Notes: generated from the letters alone by a model not told the origin. Shown: positions 1 through 14,223, counted from the first letter of the stretch. The stretch is DNA of 64,000 nucleotides from Paramecium octaurelia (GCA_905182995.1 CAJJDP010000032.1:371221-435220); one strand, 5' to 3'. Translations and numbers: made by a program.

Positions 1-3000
1 ATTTGTAATTATACAGAAAGTTTAAATTCATTAGAATCTGTAGGTTTAATATTCAGTATATTATTGATAACATAATAAATATTAATTGGATTATTCATTC
101 ACTTACATTAATTTGAGTACAGAATGAAGTCCTATGACTTTTTGGGGAAATTTCAAGCGCAGAAAATGAATTTCTTGCAGGGATTTTAATTATTGTACAT
201 ATTTTAGATAGATAGAATATTAGAATAATACTATTATCTGGAATACAGCTACAATCATTAGTAATATAAATATTTGGAGTCATTTGTTAATTAATAAGGA
301 TAATATATAGTTACAATTAATAAATTTTTGTAGATTATAGAATATCTAGAATCAGTTTCTAAATTACAACATTCTGTTTGATCTATTAATTGATTTTGAT
401 TTTGTGCCAATATGGATAGCCATAATTAAAAATAAGTGTCGTTTTGTTATTGCTAATCTTCTATCCTTTAATATATTTTATTGCAAATGAATTAATAATG
501 AAGCAGGATCTCAAGAATGCCAACTTTAAACGCACTCATCTTGAGAAACAAATAAGAAGATTGTATATAATATTCAAAGAGTAGGTTGATTTAAAAAAGT
601 AATAGAGATTGTTGGATCCAAAACAATCCTTATAAATATACACATTTATTTCAAGTCATCTAAGAGAATGTAAATTATAAAGGGATAGAAAGGTTTAAAA
701 AAATATTAAGTTAAAATATAAATGTTTTTGTACAGATTTTTTTAAAGATGACGATACCTTTTAAAGTTTAGAGTAGATGAAGCAATTTGCTAAGGAATTA
801 ATTGGGTAGACATTAGAAGATGAAATAATTGAAAACTAAGACATTAACTTAATCTTAATTTATATTTATTTCTTGGTTTAAATAAAGAAAGTGCCAACTT
901 AAGCAATATATGAAGTTATCAGATTGTCAATGATGTAAAAAGTAATGATTTATTATGATTAAATTAGGAATAAACATTAAAATAATAAGCAATAATAAGG
1001 AAATTGAAACATGATGCACTTGATAAATTCTCTGAATTAGTTAGAAAGAATGACTTAGTAAATTAAAAGTTTGTATTTAAAAAAGTATATCAATATGAAG
1101 AATCTTTGAATGTGTTAAAAAGCAATCTTTAGACTATTGTTAAATAAGAAAAAGTATATACTCAATATAATTTAGGACTTCTATGCCTGTATTCTCACTT
1201 AGGTGATTGATATAGATCTAATAGTAAATATTGGTTTTAAGCTTCTTGAGAATATTAAGGTACTTGAAAAGTAATTGCAATTATTATACAAAACTAACCC
1301 GTAAAGTAACGAGTGTGATACAATCTACAATATATTTCACAAATACATTCATTACAATAAATTGAGACCAAAATTATATAGGAGAGATGGCTAAATGATG
1401 TTGCAATTCTTATAATCGAGTGAAAGAATAATCTATGATCCAGGTAGCTGTGTAATATAAATTACATTGCTCCAACCTAGGGGAAATGTTATCAGATACA
1501 CCAGAACTTTTCAAAAGGCAATAGGATACAAGGATGAAGAAATTTAAGATCAAAATATCAATAGATTTATGCCCTAAATTATTGCTAATGACCATGATTT
1601 ATATTTAGATAACTTCGTGGAGAGAGGTAGAATTAACGTTGTTCGAAATGCAGTTAGAGTTATTCTAGGGAAAACCAAATCACAATTTGTAGTTCCAATC
1701 AATACAAGATTGAGACTCGAAGCCAGCACTACTGAATTTGGTGCAACTGCTCTAATAACACCAGTCAATTTCACATACGGATACATGATGTTGAATGAAC
1801 AGGGCTAAATTGAAGAATTGACAAAGAATTTATTTGATGATGTATTCGAGAAATATTTAGGAGTAGAACTTGAATAAGTTAGAGGATTAGACTGTTTAAT
1901 TTTTATTCCAGAATTAGCCAAAATTTGGGATAGTCTATTTAATGAAACCTTTGAAAAACTAGACAAGAGATTAGAATGCCATTTAATACTCCCTTAGTTA
2001 TTTAGATATAACTCTAAAAGTTTACAAAGTTCTAGGACTACTGTAGTAAGCAAATCATTATTGCAATAAAATATAATTCGATAACTTGAAAATTATCCAT
2101 AAGATAATGTCATATATTAAGTATCATTACATCTCATGAGTCTTACTACCATCAATTTAAGGTTATATTTATGATTATCATTAGATTAGTCATTTTAGAA
2201 ATGCCAGAATATAGACAGATACAAAACTAAAAAGTGACTAGTCGATAATTAATTTAATTAAGACATAGATCTTCGCAATTGTTAAATTATTCAACTTAAA
2301 ATGAAGTATTTACATAGAAGGCTGATCTATTGGCTTCAGCAAACGATATATTATTTAAACGAGATATTGATGAATGTGACTTAGAATATGAAAATGCTAT
2401 TGAAGAAATAAAAATGGTTGAGGATTTAAGAAATCAATTGGCATAAATTAATATGATTAATACAGCTCATAATCAAAACTCGACTAAAAGACTAATTTAG
2501 AATAGTGATCATTTTTTTGAAGAAAGGGTTATAGAACTTAGACAAAATATAAATATATCAGAGAAAAGCAATGATTTGAGTGATAGTGAATCTGAATTCA
2601 AATAGAGGGTTTAAGAATAAAATCTATAGTATAATTCTGGGTCAGTTGGGAGTAGATCGTCTTAAAATAATACTACGGCTTTGAAAAGATAAATGAAGGA
2701 TTGCTTATCAGATAATAGAGGTTTGAATGTTCAAACCAAATTATTTTTATTATCTATATACATTTTAGTTATTGTGGGATATTTTGTGAATTATTTGATA
2801 TTGTACTTCTAGTTTGAAAGAATCAATTAAGACTAGAATTATGAGAATCTACCATTTCAATTTTCTTACTTTTATAATGAATTCGTTATAACTTAGTCAT
2901 ATGTAAATGTTGACGATTTCCAATTTGACAAGCTAAGTGAAGTAACCTTAGGGTTTTTTGTGAATCACATTAAAGATATTGATTAAACAATAACAAGATT

Positions 3001-4414
3001 GCCCCATATTAATATAATTAACAATTTAACAATGAAAAGTAGGATGATAATTATTTTATCGCAACTATCGAAAGTGTAAAGAATGAATGAAAAAATACTT
3101 TATTCGGATTTTGTGAATAACACAGATTAGTTTAATATTCAATTAGAGATCATATAGAATGCTCAATCCATCAATTAATCGAATGATCTAGGAATATAGT
3201 AAATTCTAATAATTATATATTTAGTGTTCTGATTGAAGAGATAGTGCTAATATTATTTCTAACTAGATATATTTATCTATGTGTGAAAATAATTTAGATG
3301 AAAACTAAGATATTTAAATTATTTTGCACTTTCTCAAAGGAAGTCATTTAAGAGTAGTTTCTACAATTTAGTTCCTTATACAACTAATTAAACAATTCAA
3401 AGTTTAAGAATCACGAAACTGATGAGGAGTAATTTGAAACAACAATGATGCGTTAATACCAAAAAACAGTCACTTCCAACATGTTGGATAAACATAATAG
3501 AGTAGGAAAGCAGATCTCCTATAAATGTATGTATTGTTTTATATATTTAAATAGAAACTAATTCTGCTTAGATTTTCTTCTTTTTATTTATCTTTATTTA
3601 TGCATTTATGTGTTCATTTTACTTCATTGGGAGTTATATATTATAAAAAGAGACTCTATCGACTGTCTCTGCAAGATACAATGAAAAAACCCAATTTGAG
3701 ATTACCAACAATTATCTTGCTTTGAGTTATGCTTAATAAGCTATTATATTGAATTAGACCATCTAATAGGATGGAATAGATAGATAAAATAAGACAGTTG
3801 AAGTCTTGAAATAACTTACAACGAATTTATCTCAATATTAGGAAAGTTGGAATACTGAGATCTATGATATTCTGTCTAATAGCATTTGTCAATTACTCTT
3901 CAATTCCTAGTATGATCTCATATTCTAATTTATTAGTCAGTACAGCTATGAGGAGTATTCCAATCTATTTAGTTTTGAATAGTGTCAATCTTATTCCAAT
4001 CTCGAGAAAGGCTTAACTTTTGTTGTTTAAGAATTATACTCCTATCAATTCGAGTTTTTGTAGTTACTGTAAATTAATAATTAATCCATCTATTCATATT
4101 AAGAGTTCATTAAGAATTCTTAGCCCTAAGTCTAGAGATTATATGCTTAGTATGCATTTCATGTGATTATTGAAATGTTGACTAACAAAATCAAGACATT
4201 GGTCACTTCTACCCTTGTAATAAATTCGATAATGCTTGGATTTGCAAGTATTATCATGAGTTGTGCGCTGTTGATAACAATTAAGACAATAGAAAAAGTA
4301 AAAGAGCAATACAAACAAAGTAAGTAATTGCTAACCCTATTTCCATTTGACAGACTGATGGAAAATGCATATGTTGTAAGTTTCATTAGTTAAGACTTAC
4401 ATTTTTCGGTTTGA
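1..4414 (+). CDS. Large multi-pass membrane protein with PAS-like domain (TmcB-like ciliate family), 5' partial
   Basis: The frame is open from base 1, so the start lies upstream. Six introns of 22-28 nt (for example 331-356, GTAGAT...ATCAG) join an exact multiple of three: 1420 codons before TGA at 4412. The N-terminal part has hydrophobic segments (around residues 10-50 and 120-150), then a soluble helical region. A PAS-like stretch sits around residues 470-560 (motif RYTRTFQKAIGYKDEEI). The C-terminal half has at least three more membrane segments separated by Gln-rich loops, and ends with FPFDRLMENAYVVSFI. This order resembles the PAS/TmcB-like membrane proteins that are abundant in ciliates; the family call is from pattern memory. 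Function is unknown, possibly sensory or ciliary membrane signalling. It is convergent with the next gene, with 93 bp between the two stops. Confidence 0.7.
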
Positions 4415-4507
4415 TATTATTTTATAATAATTTTAATTCTTTTAATTAAATGATATTTTTATATAAGATGTGTGATTATGTGATGAAATGAACTTAGATA
4501 AAAACAA

Positions 4508-5763
4508 TCAATTTTTCATTGCATTATTGATTCTACGTTCTATAAAATTTTCCTTTTTCTTCTCCACTTTTTATGCCAATTTCTTTCTAAATATTTTCTA
4601 AAATTGTTTAGCAGGACAATAATCATCCTATTATTGGGTAAAGTCCTTCATTCCTGTAGATGTGAATTATCCATCAAAAGATGGAGTAGTTTCATATTTC
4701 TAATCAAATGTATTAGGTAAATAGTACATGATGTGTTGGCTTTTGAGGACTTCTTGCTACTTTGAAAGGTTAAAAGTTTTATTGACTTGTAGTCATTCCC
4801 ACAAAAGGACCTGTTGGCATCGGAGAACTTTGATAATAAGATATTGTTACAGTTCACTTTTAAAGTAATTTTGACTTTCCACTTTCCAGCTATTTGGGGG
4901 AACAAAGGAATCCTAATATTAAGTTTTACCAATGAATTTGATGTCCGTGCTTGTACTTATATGAGGATATCTACTAAATCTCTAATAGTTGTTGCCCCAA
5001 TTACTATAATTAGACTAAATATAGAGGAAGATCATACTCTGTAGCTAGTCAAGTTGGACATGGATCCCAATTATGGTCTATAGGGAGGCTTGAAGCTCTC
5101 AGTGGATTGAATTGGCATTTCCTTATAGTCTTGCTGATGAGAGGTAGTAAAATCAATTGTCTTTTAATCGAGAAACTTTGTAGCATATGTCTTAGAATTC
5201 AAGGGTGTTAGATTATTATAGCTTGATTTATGAGGAATGAAATCCTTATCATAAACAGTTAGAAACGATCCATTTATCTTTAATTTAACTTAATTCGAGA
5301 CATCACATCTGCATCTGCCACATTTGCATCGATAGCATGCACAAAATCCAAGATGATGATAAAAATAATCTGGGTTATCTTCCAATAATTTCTCTAAAGT
5401 TTACTCATCTAATGGCATATTATCTGGCAATATCTATCTCCAAATGGGATCTTCGGGACTTATCTGATCTAAAACAAATGGGTCGAATTCATAGCAAAGA
5501 TCATTTGTTGTCTTAGCAGGTGCAATGCTTGACAATTATTCGATTTTCTTCCCATTCCTACCAATATGAACTATTCGTTTTGCACCATTGCTTCCAACTT
5601 AAGACTACTAAGAAGGAGGGCGTTATTATTATTGGGATATTATATTTTTGTTGCTGCGATTTGATTGTATACTTTTTGGACGATAGGATCCTACAGAGTC
5701 GCTTGATTTAATTAGATTTGATTGTTTTGGCCGTAATAATTCTGCCACAGGATCAGTGTACAT
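4508..5763 (-). CDS. SAXO-like axonemal microtubule-associated protein
   Basis: A 393-aa protein in four exons; introns of 23, 23 and 28 nt (the first at 5015-5037). A cysteine cluster CACYRCKCGRCRC at about residues 141-153 matches the Cys-rich signature of the SAXO/MAP6-related family (stabilisers of axonemal microtubules). It is followed by degenerate repeats typical of that family's microtubule-binding Mn modules: an aromatic or DF/TY residue, then PP (for example FIGKTQYQDSFVPP, GPFVGMTTSQQNFQPF). In animal SAXO1 the Cys motif is at the very N-terminus; here about 140 residues precede it. The C-terminus is Lys-rich. Likely role: binding along the lumen or surface of ciliary doublets. The family call rests on the Cys motif plus the repeat rhythm. 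Confidence 0.65.
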
Positions 5764-6010
5764 AAAAATAATTGTATAATGAATGTATTTATTATGTCGA
5801 TTTATAAGTCATAATAAAATTTATATTATAATCTTTCTTGCGTATCTTCAACCAAATAAAGAACGAAACCTGATGTAAGAATTGTGTTCCATCATATCTT
5901 TTAGAATTTCTTTCCTCCTCTTCCTTTTAACAAGAATTTAATTTTAATATACAGAATTCATTATTAAATTACATTATTGATTAAATCATCTCCAGACTAA
6001 TTTTTTAGGA

Positions 6011-6517
6011 TCACATTAAAGTGTCTGGTAGGAATTTTACATAACATTTATTGAATCTCACCATTTTTTACACTTTTATTTTACTTTGGATCTTTCCTGA
6101 AAATACTTAATCATCTTTTAAACGTTTTCTTTTCAAAATGCTATTTGGGATTTTATCTGGAAGTTTGTTATTACTTTTTAAACGATTTCTCCTTTTCTAC
6201 ACACATATCGAGGTTTAAGAGAAGTTTTTTGATTACTAAAGTTGGTATAGTTCTTTGACTTCATTTTCATCACTCTTAAGAATTCTTGTATTTGCAATTA
6301 CTAAGTCTTCTTCCAATTTACAACACTCTTCAAAAAGATTCTCTAAATTGTCATCTTCATCGCACCACTTCAGAGAATTACACAAAAAAGTTGATTCTAT
6401 TGTTTTCGGTTGATATATGTTTTGTATTGGAATATTTAGTAACAACATCTAAGAATCTTTGTGAGAAATAGACAAATCTAAGTCTTATTAAAGTGAAAAT
6501 CCTGCTGCACACCCCAT
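6011..6517 (-). CDS. Uncharacterised 168-aa protein with N-terminal acylation motif
   Basis: A single open frame under the ciliate code, ATG at 6517 to TGA at 6011, no intron needed. The protein begins MGCAAGFS: Gly2 followed by Cys3 is the classical substrate for N-myristoylation plus palmitoylation, so membrane (perhaps ciliary or plasma membrane) anchoring is inferred. The middle is acidic (CDEDDNLENLFEECCKLEEDL) and the C-terminal third is basic (KRRNRLKSNNKL, ILKRKRLKDD). I recognise no domain. It lies in the same direction as its downstream neighbour, 247 bp from the SAXO-like start. Confidence 0.6.
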
Positions 6518-6610
6518 TTATGCTTTTATAAATTAATATAGATTATTATGATTTCAATCAAGATATATTACATTGTAGCAAACAATAATAATATATTTTT
6601 AAATTAATTT

Positions 6611-7369
6611 ATGAGAACATTATAATTAAAGACTGTTTTAATTATGAATAAGAAATTGAATTTAATAGTTGTAATCTTAAATTCTATTTTAAACCTTTTT
6701 TCTCAGATTCTTAACAAATTCACCTATTAGAAACTATTATTTGTTTAAATAAATAGAATCAGGAATTTTTATATGAATCTATTATTCATTTTACAAACGA
6801 ATTATTTGATACAAATTCAAGTAATTTCAGTACTTAATATACAAACAAATATTTGTCAATTTAAATCATAATCCTAATTATCTTATGAGTACTTTATTAG
6901 TTTAAATTTACTGAGCTATAAAAAGGTAATAAATTATTTTTCAATTTGTAATCAAAAACTCTTAGAAAATTTTGTTAGATTCAACATCAATAGCACTTTC
7001 TAATTTATTAAATAAAAGTATTGGCATTTCAAAGTACAGTTCTTTTAAGTCTCCTTCTATCCCCCTGTAATTTACTATCCTTTTATATATCACTTTTATA
7101 AAACCCATTTCAAAAAATCATTTTTTTATCAGAAGCATTTACAAATTAGTAATTAATATATAATCTTACAAATTAGTCTTTTTGGAAACTGTTTCAATTT
7201 TTTCATACAATAATATGTTATTCATTTAATACACATTATACATCAAAAATATCATAAAATATATCTGAGAAGATTGTTAATCTCAAACTACTCAATTTGG
7301 AGATTAGAAATATTGGTTAAATCTAAAAAATTACAAATTTTTAAGAATCTAAATTTAATCAAAGTTTGA
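6611..7369 (+). CDS. Doubtful 252-codon ORF in AT-rich spacer
   Basis: From ATG at 6611 to TGA at 7367 the frame has no TGA for 252 codons, lying opposite and just downstream of the coiled-coil gene. Composition is Ile/Leu/Asn/Phe/Tyr-rich without recognisable motifs, as expected for AT-rich noncoding DNA read with only one stop codon. By rough calculation such a run is unlikely but not extraordinary by chance. It could be a decayed gene, a real fast-evolving gene, or noise. No other gene is visible in 6518-7420. Confidence 0.2.
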
Positions 7370-7420
7370 ATTTGAGTTGTTAATGTTTATTATATATATT
7401 TAATTATCACCTCTGAAATC

Positions 7421-10400
7421 TCATTTTTTAGTCATAGGAGTATAATTTGCAAGGCGAGGTTTCAAGTTGTTACTTGAATTTAATTTCTTTGTGCTGTCAA
7501 ATTTTTATACAGATGATTCTTATCTTTTAAGATAATTGTTATCAGAGAATTATGAATTAATTTTTTATAATTCTTTTACTCTTTAAGCCAATTCCTTACT
7601 TTCACTATAATAATTTGACATGTCATCATTTTAAACTTGTATTTTGAGCAATCTTATTTTAAATATCTATTTATACCTGTGTAAGTCAGCAATCTCTTAA
7701 TTTTAAATAATTTTCTAGTCTTCATATTCTCGATTCAATTAATCAAATTACTTTGTTTTCTTTTCTAGTTCTTCTGCTAATTATTCACATTATATCCTTA
7801 GTTATTTGTTCTCTATCTTAAACTAACTAATCTCTGATTCAGCTGAAGCAATTTGCAGTTGAATCTTTTCAATATCTCTTTACCCTTTTTATCGAGCGAC
7901 TTTTATCTCATCCTCTTCCTTTCTCAATCTATGAGTAATAAATTAAAATAGGTACTTATTCTAAAGATCAGTTATTTTTTATTAATCAGAAGCTCTTTCT
8001 TATTCAATGTCTTCAATTAAATTTTACAATTATTTATCTTTTTAATTCACAATTTAGTTGACATCATCAAGTGATTGATATAATTTGTGAATAACCTCTT
8101 CATTTTAAGATACCTAATCCTTAAGATCTGATTATTCCTATCTAAGTTTTATTTGTTCTCTTTAGAATTGATTGACCAACAATTGAACTTCCGATTATTG
8201 TTGCTTTACTAATTTTGCAATTCTATTTTCTGTCTCCTAAGTATTGGACCTATTAAGAGTTCTTAATTTTTCTAATTCATTTTATAAATTATCTATTTAG
8301 CCTTTCAGATCTTATTAATGTTATTGCTTTCTCTCATACTTCTTTAATTGTTTTGTTAATTCTTAAATTTGATCCTCAAATGAATCCTTCATCTATAATT
8401 AATAATCATAATAAATTACATCATTCATATTTTTCAAAGTAGTCGATAACTCATTTTCAATGAGCATTCCATTGCTTTTCAATGTTTTATTTTCATTCTT
8501 CAAATTTGTAATCAAAGCTGATTAATCTTCTAAGATGACTTGCACTTTTTATAATTCATGCAATAACTCTTTATTTTCATCCTCCATCTTTTCTTTTGCA
8601 TCTCTTAAATTCTCTATTTGCTATTCAAATTATTTTTATGTCTCATCTAAAGTTTACTCATATGCAGTTCTTAAATGTGATGCACTTCCACTATATTAAT
8701 CAAATATTTCATTCCTTATTTTTAGCTTATAATAGATTTTATATTCATACAATTTCATTTTCATGTTAAATTTCCTTTCGATTCCATAAATCTTTCACTT
8801 TAGTAACAATTGATGCAATCAACAAATTGTCTTCATTGTTTTTCATCCTAATGATTTATCTTAAGTATTATTCTAAACTGGCATGTTCTTATTTTATTTT
8901 TTAGAGCTCACTAACTATTCGTCTTTTAATGTATTTTCTTTATTCCTAATTTATTATTAATATTTTACTTTGATAGTTTTTACATACTTTTAATGTCTTT
9001 ACATGAGTGATTCATTGTTAAGAATCAATTAATTCTTTTACTTTTACTCGGTATCTAATTGCTTTTTAATTTCTTCCTATTTTTATTCTTATAACTCTTA
9101 AATATTAATTAGTTTATCAATTTAGATTCTTAATTATTCATTTTCTTCTGATAATTGTTAGGCATTTCGCTTATAATTTTGATATTGCATAAGTTCCTCT
9201 TCTAATTGTTGGAGTTCCTTACTTTTGTAATTTAGCAATTTTTCATTTTCAGATGATTCATTCAATAATTTTTCTAATTAAGAATTTAATAGTTGAACTT
9301 TATCATTTTTGGTTTTGTTTTCTCCCTCCAATTATCTGTATTATTCCATAAGTTCATCCTTTTATTACTTCAATTATTTTTAGATTTTAAGAACTTCACT
9401 TTAACGATTACTTACATCATTTTTTAATTCTTCAATATATTCTAATTGTTATTTGGATCTGTCTTATAACCTTTAATAATCAGATTCCAACATCTTAACT
9501 TATTAAGTTAATTAAGATATCTATTTATTTTGATTATTAATGGTTTCTTCTCTTGATAAAAGTTATTCTTAAATTTCATTTCTATCCTTAACATCCAAAT
9601 GTAGTTTATTTTATTGTCTGTTCCATAGTTCCTTATAGTTTTCAAATTCATCTTGTTATTTTCTCATAAGAGCATCCTACTCCCTAAGTTTTTGATTCAA
9701 CTCTGTTATTTTCTTTTATAGTTCTTTGACTTACTGCTCATATTGGATTTTAGGAATATAATTGCTTTCAATTTATTATTGTTATTATAACACCACGGAT
9801 TCAAGTTCACTTTAAACCCTATCCAATTCATTCAACAAATTGATTTTTTGTTTATCTGAATCATCACACTACTTTTTGTTTATTTATTCGAATTAGTTTC
9901 TTAAACTATAAATATTTTTATCATGAGATTCTTTCAAATCATCAATTGACTTTTGAGCTTATTGTAATTGCAATTGATTCTATTATTACAATTCATTAAT
10001 CTTTCTTTGAAACTATTAAGTTTCATTTTACAACTATTCAGCATGGTCTCTGATGAGCTAATCTAATCTAATTTATAATTATTTGGCATTTTATTTGTGA
10101 AATGTTGATTTCTCCTTTTTCCTTTGTAATTTTTAACTTAATTTATTGATTTCATTCTAAAAGGTCTAAGCGTCCTTTTCCAATCTTTTTTCATAATCTG
10201 CTTTTTATTAATTGAATTGTAAAGTTACTGCTTCTAATTAATTTTACAAATTAGAAATAGTAAATTATGTCTTAGCTTCTGAATCAGTTGACTTTTTTTT
10301 ATATGAAATCACCTCACCCTCTAATTCTTAATAAATTTTATTCAATTACTATACTTTTTACTACAAATTTTCACTTATCTTATGTAATTATTCTATCTCT

Positions 10401-11218
10401 TAAACTTGCTATTTATTAATTTATTATAATTTTTCATTCGTCTAAACTAACTATTCATATTCTTCCTTTAGGATATTATACTCTTTAGCAGTTGTCTAGA
10501 GTTGTTAAATCTCCTTGGCAGTTTAACTTGCAGATGACAATTTTTATTCTAATTGTGAAACCTTGTTATTCCTTAACTTAAATATTAAATCATTACAGTT
10601 AATCATTATTCTGTTATAAATAAGAAATTTGTTCTTAAGCCTATTAAACCTAATTTTAAACCTAGGCTTCCTTGTCAGCTTACTCATCCTATATCATTTA
10701 TAATTCTATTGCTAACTACATATTTGACCATAATGATACTTTTCTTTTATCTTATTCAATTTTTCCAAATTCCATTTTGAGATATGCATATTAAGAGGAG
10801 AGCTTTTCTATGAGGACTTCTCTTTCACTAAGTATTATTTCCTCGAACATCTCTTTAACTCTTTGATAAACAAATTCTTGTGAGGTAATGTCTTGTCTCA
10901 TAGTGTCAATTAATTCATCATTCATAATCTAAATTTGTACATTTAAATATCTACCTTATCGAGTGCTTCTTTGACAGTTTCAAAGAGTGTTTGATATTTC
11001 ATATCATAAAAGCTTCGCATTGTTAAAATTCTTTCGTTATATTAAGTTTCGAATTCCTATTTCAATTAAACCTCAAGAGATTATGCATGATGTGGCGATC
11101 CAAAGGATGAACTTTGCAGATTCTTTCGAGAAGCCTCGATATTAATATTTGATTTTGCTGGAGAAAATCCTGTAAATGATAGAGTCTGTCTATTTTTTAG
11201 ACTTTTATCGAAATTCAT
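7421..11218 (-). CDS. Long coiled-coil protein (1231 aa)
   Basis: Start ATG at 11218, stop TGA at 7421. Four small introns (26, 28, 23 and 25 nt) restore one frame across in-frame TGAs; the exon sum is exactly 1232 codons. The first ~60 residues are Ser-rich and non-helical (FTGFSPAKS, SSFGSPHH). From about residue 100 to 1150 the sequence is continuous Gln/Glu/Lys/Leu heptad-type coiled coil, very rich in TAA/TAG-encoded Gln. A short basic tail ends PRLANYTPMTKK. Such rods in ciliates are often basal-body, ciliary-rootlet or cytoskeletal scaffold proteins, but sequence alone does not allow an ortholog call. It is followed downstream on the same strand by no gene for about 0.9 kb. Confidence 0.8.
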
Positions 11219-11323
11219 TTATTTCAAATTTAAATTAATATAACAATAAATTTATATACATTACAACCAAGCTTAGAACTACTCTTGTAAGACAAATAAT
11301 TTTATTTATTTAAACATGATATT

Positions 11324-13592
11324 TCAACATGACAATAATAATTCAAAATCATTTTTATTCATAAAATCATCATTACCCATTCTTTTAGCTGGAAATAAAG
11401 GATCAATGATGAATCGCATAAGATTTTCTAAAAGTCCTGTAATTATCTTAGTCAGAACTGGACATCCAGTTTCTATACAAGGATTAGTATTGAATTCTAT
11501 GAGTATTGGTTTGAAACTGTTGGAAATCATAAAATCTAAACCATATAATTCGAATCCTAAAATTTGCTCTTCATTTGTGATCTTATCAATTGCTGATTGC
11601 GTGGCCAATTTAGTAAGAGCCTAGCTTATTTCTTAATTAAATACCTTCATATCAGCATATAATTCATCGAAACTGTATGAGCTATTGTTTTACTTGTTAT
11701 GCTCTATTAAATAAGCTTAGAATTAATCATAAGAGACTTTGTTTCCTTTTTCAAATTTTCCATATCCATTTAATTTATTCTATATTGCATCATTGGTTAA
11801 ATGAATCTTCTGATTGTCTAAAGACTCCAAAGTAAAGAAACTACTTGATGTTCTCAAATAGCCTTTTTTGTACCAATAAACTAATAAACTATTTCTATCA
11901 GATTAGGATACCTCTTTTAACTCCATTCATAATTGTGATTAAACAATATCCTCTTATGTCAAATTTTCTCTTTTGATATAAAAATGGATTTTCGATGTAT
12001 TTTTACAGAATAAATGTATGGCCCTATTGAGAGATGTGTTGGACTATTTCTGACATTTAATTTGAGACTTTAGATTATAAGTTTAATTTGAATACCTTTA
12101 ATTCCATTGCCCCTATTACTATCCTCTCCTGGTTTAATGATCCAAATATTCTTAATGTCTTTATCTAAAGCCAGATGTTAGAATGTTTATTAGAAACTAA
12201 TGAATTCTCTATCGGTTGGACCATGAATATGATAAGTCAATGGAATGTAATTCCAGACATCAATACTCTATTCTGAACAATATTCAGACAGATTATGGAA
12301 TAGCCATTTCTTGTCACCCAATTGATGGCCACCCTTGAGATGGTTATGAATACGAATGTTCATTGTCTAATGATTTAATTGGGTTAACTCTTTGTAATTG
12401 TGTAACTTTAATTCATATATAAAATATCTACATTATTCAAGATTGGTGGACTGTCTATATTATATTCATTTAATTTCTTTTTCGACTTCCCTTCAACCTT
12501 ATCCCAAGCTTATTTTATCACACTCATTTACTAAGAGTCAATCCAACTATTAATTTCCTCAGATATGATAGTTTGAGGAATTGGTTTAATTTCTGAAGGT
12601 TGTAAATCAATGAATTTTTGAGTCCATACAAAATTAATTTCAGCATCATCATCTATTGAATTTGCAATACTCCATTATGGCCTTAAGTTAAATATTCCTT
12701 TTATCATCATATGGTTATTGCCTCTACCTACAAACAACTTATAATATTTTTAATGCAACGCTGGAATTACCTGAATTCCATTACAAAAATTAATTAATTG
12801 ATTGATTTCTTAATAGCTTGGATTCTGTATAAATTTAGTAAACCCTAAGTCCCAAAATCTAGTATCGTCAATCACTATCTTTTTTGCTTTGCAAAGTGGA
12901 ACTTGCACCTTCTTTCTCTCATTATCTTTAGAAGGTGGACTTTTAGTTTTTTCCTTTCTAATTAAAAGCGGTACTAATTTTTCTTGTTACTTAGGTGTTT
13001 GATCCTTTTGTATTTGTAAAACTTAGACTTATTTCACTTAAATCAATTGGCCTTTTAGTTATTCTAATTCATATTCTTTTTGAGCCACTGATTAACATCT
13101 CTATGATCTTTTATAGTACTTTTTTCTTTAGAGTATTCTTTGAAACGTTAGATTATCATTTGCTTATTTAGTTTTTCTCATTAATTCTTCCAATAAAGAT
13201 TGATTTCTGCTCTTCCTATTTTGTAATTCATAGATCTGAGACAAAATGTCATATGTTGTCTAGTTCTTTTAAGTATGTTTTTGCAATGGAGTCAGTAATT
13301 GGGTGTCTGTGACCTTCAGTTATGATTTATTTGGTGATTCAGTTTCATTTTCGGTGATATTAGGTCTAAATTGACTTTCTATTTATTGGAAACTGCCATT
13401 TTTCCTCATTGAAGACAAAAACTATTTTATTCCAGACTCAGCACTTCCCTGAGTATTAGAAATATACCCCTAGCAAACCTAATTGGATCCCATCTACTTT
13501 TCCCATAATTCTTATCTTCTTTTATGAACTGAGTTGTTGTCTACAGATTTTCCTATTGATTCTTGTTCTTTTGTAGGACCCCTAGCTCTCAT
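11324..13592 (-). CDS. Tubulin-tyrosine ligase-like (TTLL) enzyme
   Basis: 727 aa; ATG at 13592, TGA at 11324; three introns (26, 28, 31 nt) give an exact codon total, with an optional 24-nt intron near the 3' end. The N-terminal ~270 residues are Ser/Thr/Gln-rich with a basic helical stretch. The TTL core begins near residue 285: FVGRGNNHMMIKGIF, then IWIIKPGEDSNRGNGI (ATP-grasp nucleotide-binding Lys/Pro/Gly segment), KRKFDIRGYCLI, YLRTSS, and FELYGLDFMI...ILIEFNTNPC (metal-binding Glu-Asn-x-Asn). TTLL enzymes add Tyr, Glu or Gly to tubulin tails in cilia. Which amino acid this one ligates cannot be decided here. The bulky N-terminus suggests a ciliate-expanded subfamily. Confidence 0.88.
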
Positions 13593-14223
13593 TAATAATT
13601 TTAATAATATAAAATGATTATATAAAATTTTGTTGAAGAAATAGTTATGAAAAGCAAATTAAAAAAAGACTTTTGAAGACTTCTAGAATGGCAATCATGT
13701 AGAAAAGGAACCTATAATAGAACAAATGTTTAAAAAATAATAATTATTATTATTAACATACTCTAATTTCATAATAATATAAATTTTTTGTTGGAGTATT
13801 TTAATTAAAATGAATTTCATCGGATTGGTTGAATTATATTAAGCTGTCATGTATCTTTATACAAATCGGAAAAAATGATCTATAGACAAATCTCTCTTGT
13901 TATTATGTATCAATATTACCATTTATTATAACAAATATCTACTTTTATGTATCAATTATGTTTTAATTACTTAAATGAAAGAATATTTATAAGTAATAGA
14001 CAAAATATTAGTCTTAATTACTGTGAATCAATTAAAATTTAATGATTATACTTGTAAATTTAAAGTTACTAACATGGATTGATTTTGACAAAACAATTAA
14101 AGGCAAACTTTTGAAAATCAGATTATCAATTTTTAGACACAATGGAAAAGATTGATTTCTATAATTTAATACTTTTTAATATATTTATGAATTTACAGTA
14201 ATTATGCAATCACCAAAATAAGA
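13593..14223. other. Divergent intergenic region
   Basis: 631 bp of AT-rich DNA between the start codons of the TTLL gene (minus) and the membrane-protein gene (plus). It presumably contains both promoters. I see no additional open frame, tRNA or repeat. Confidence 0.6.
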
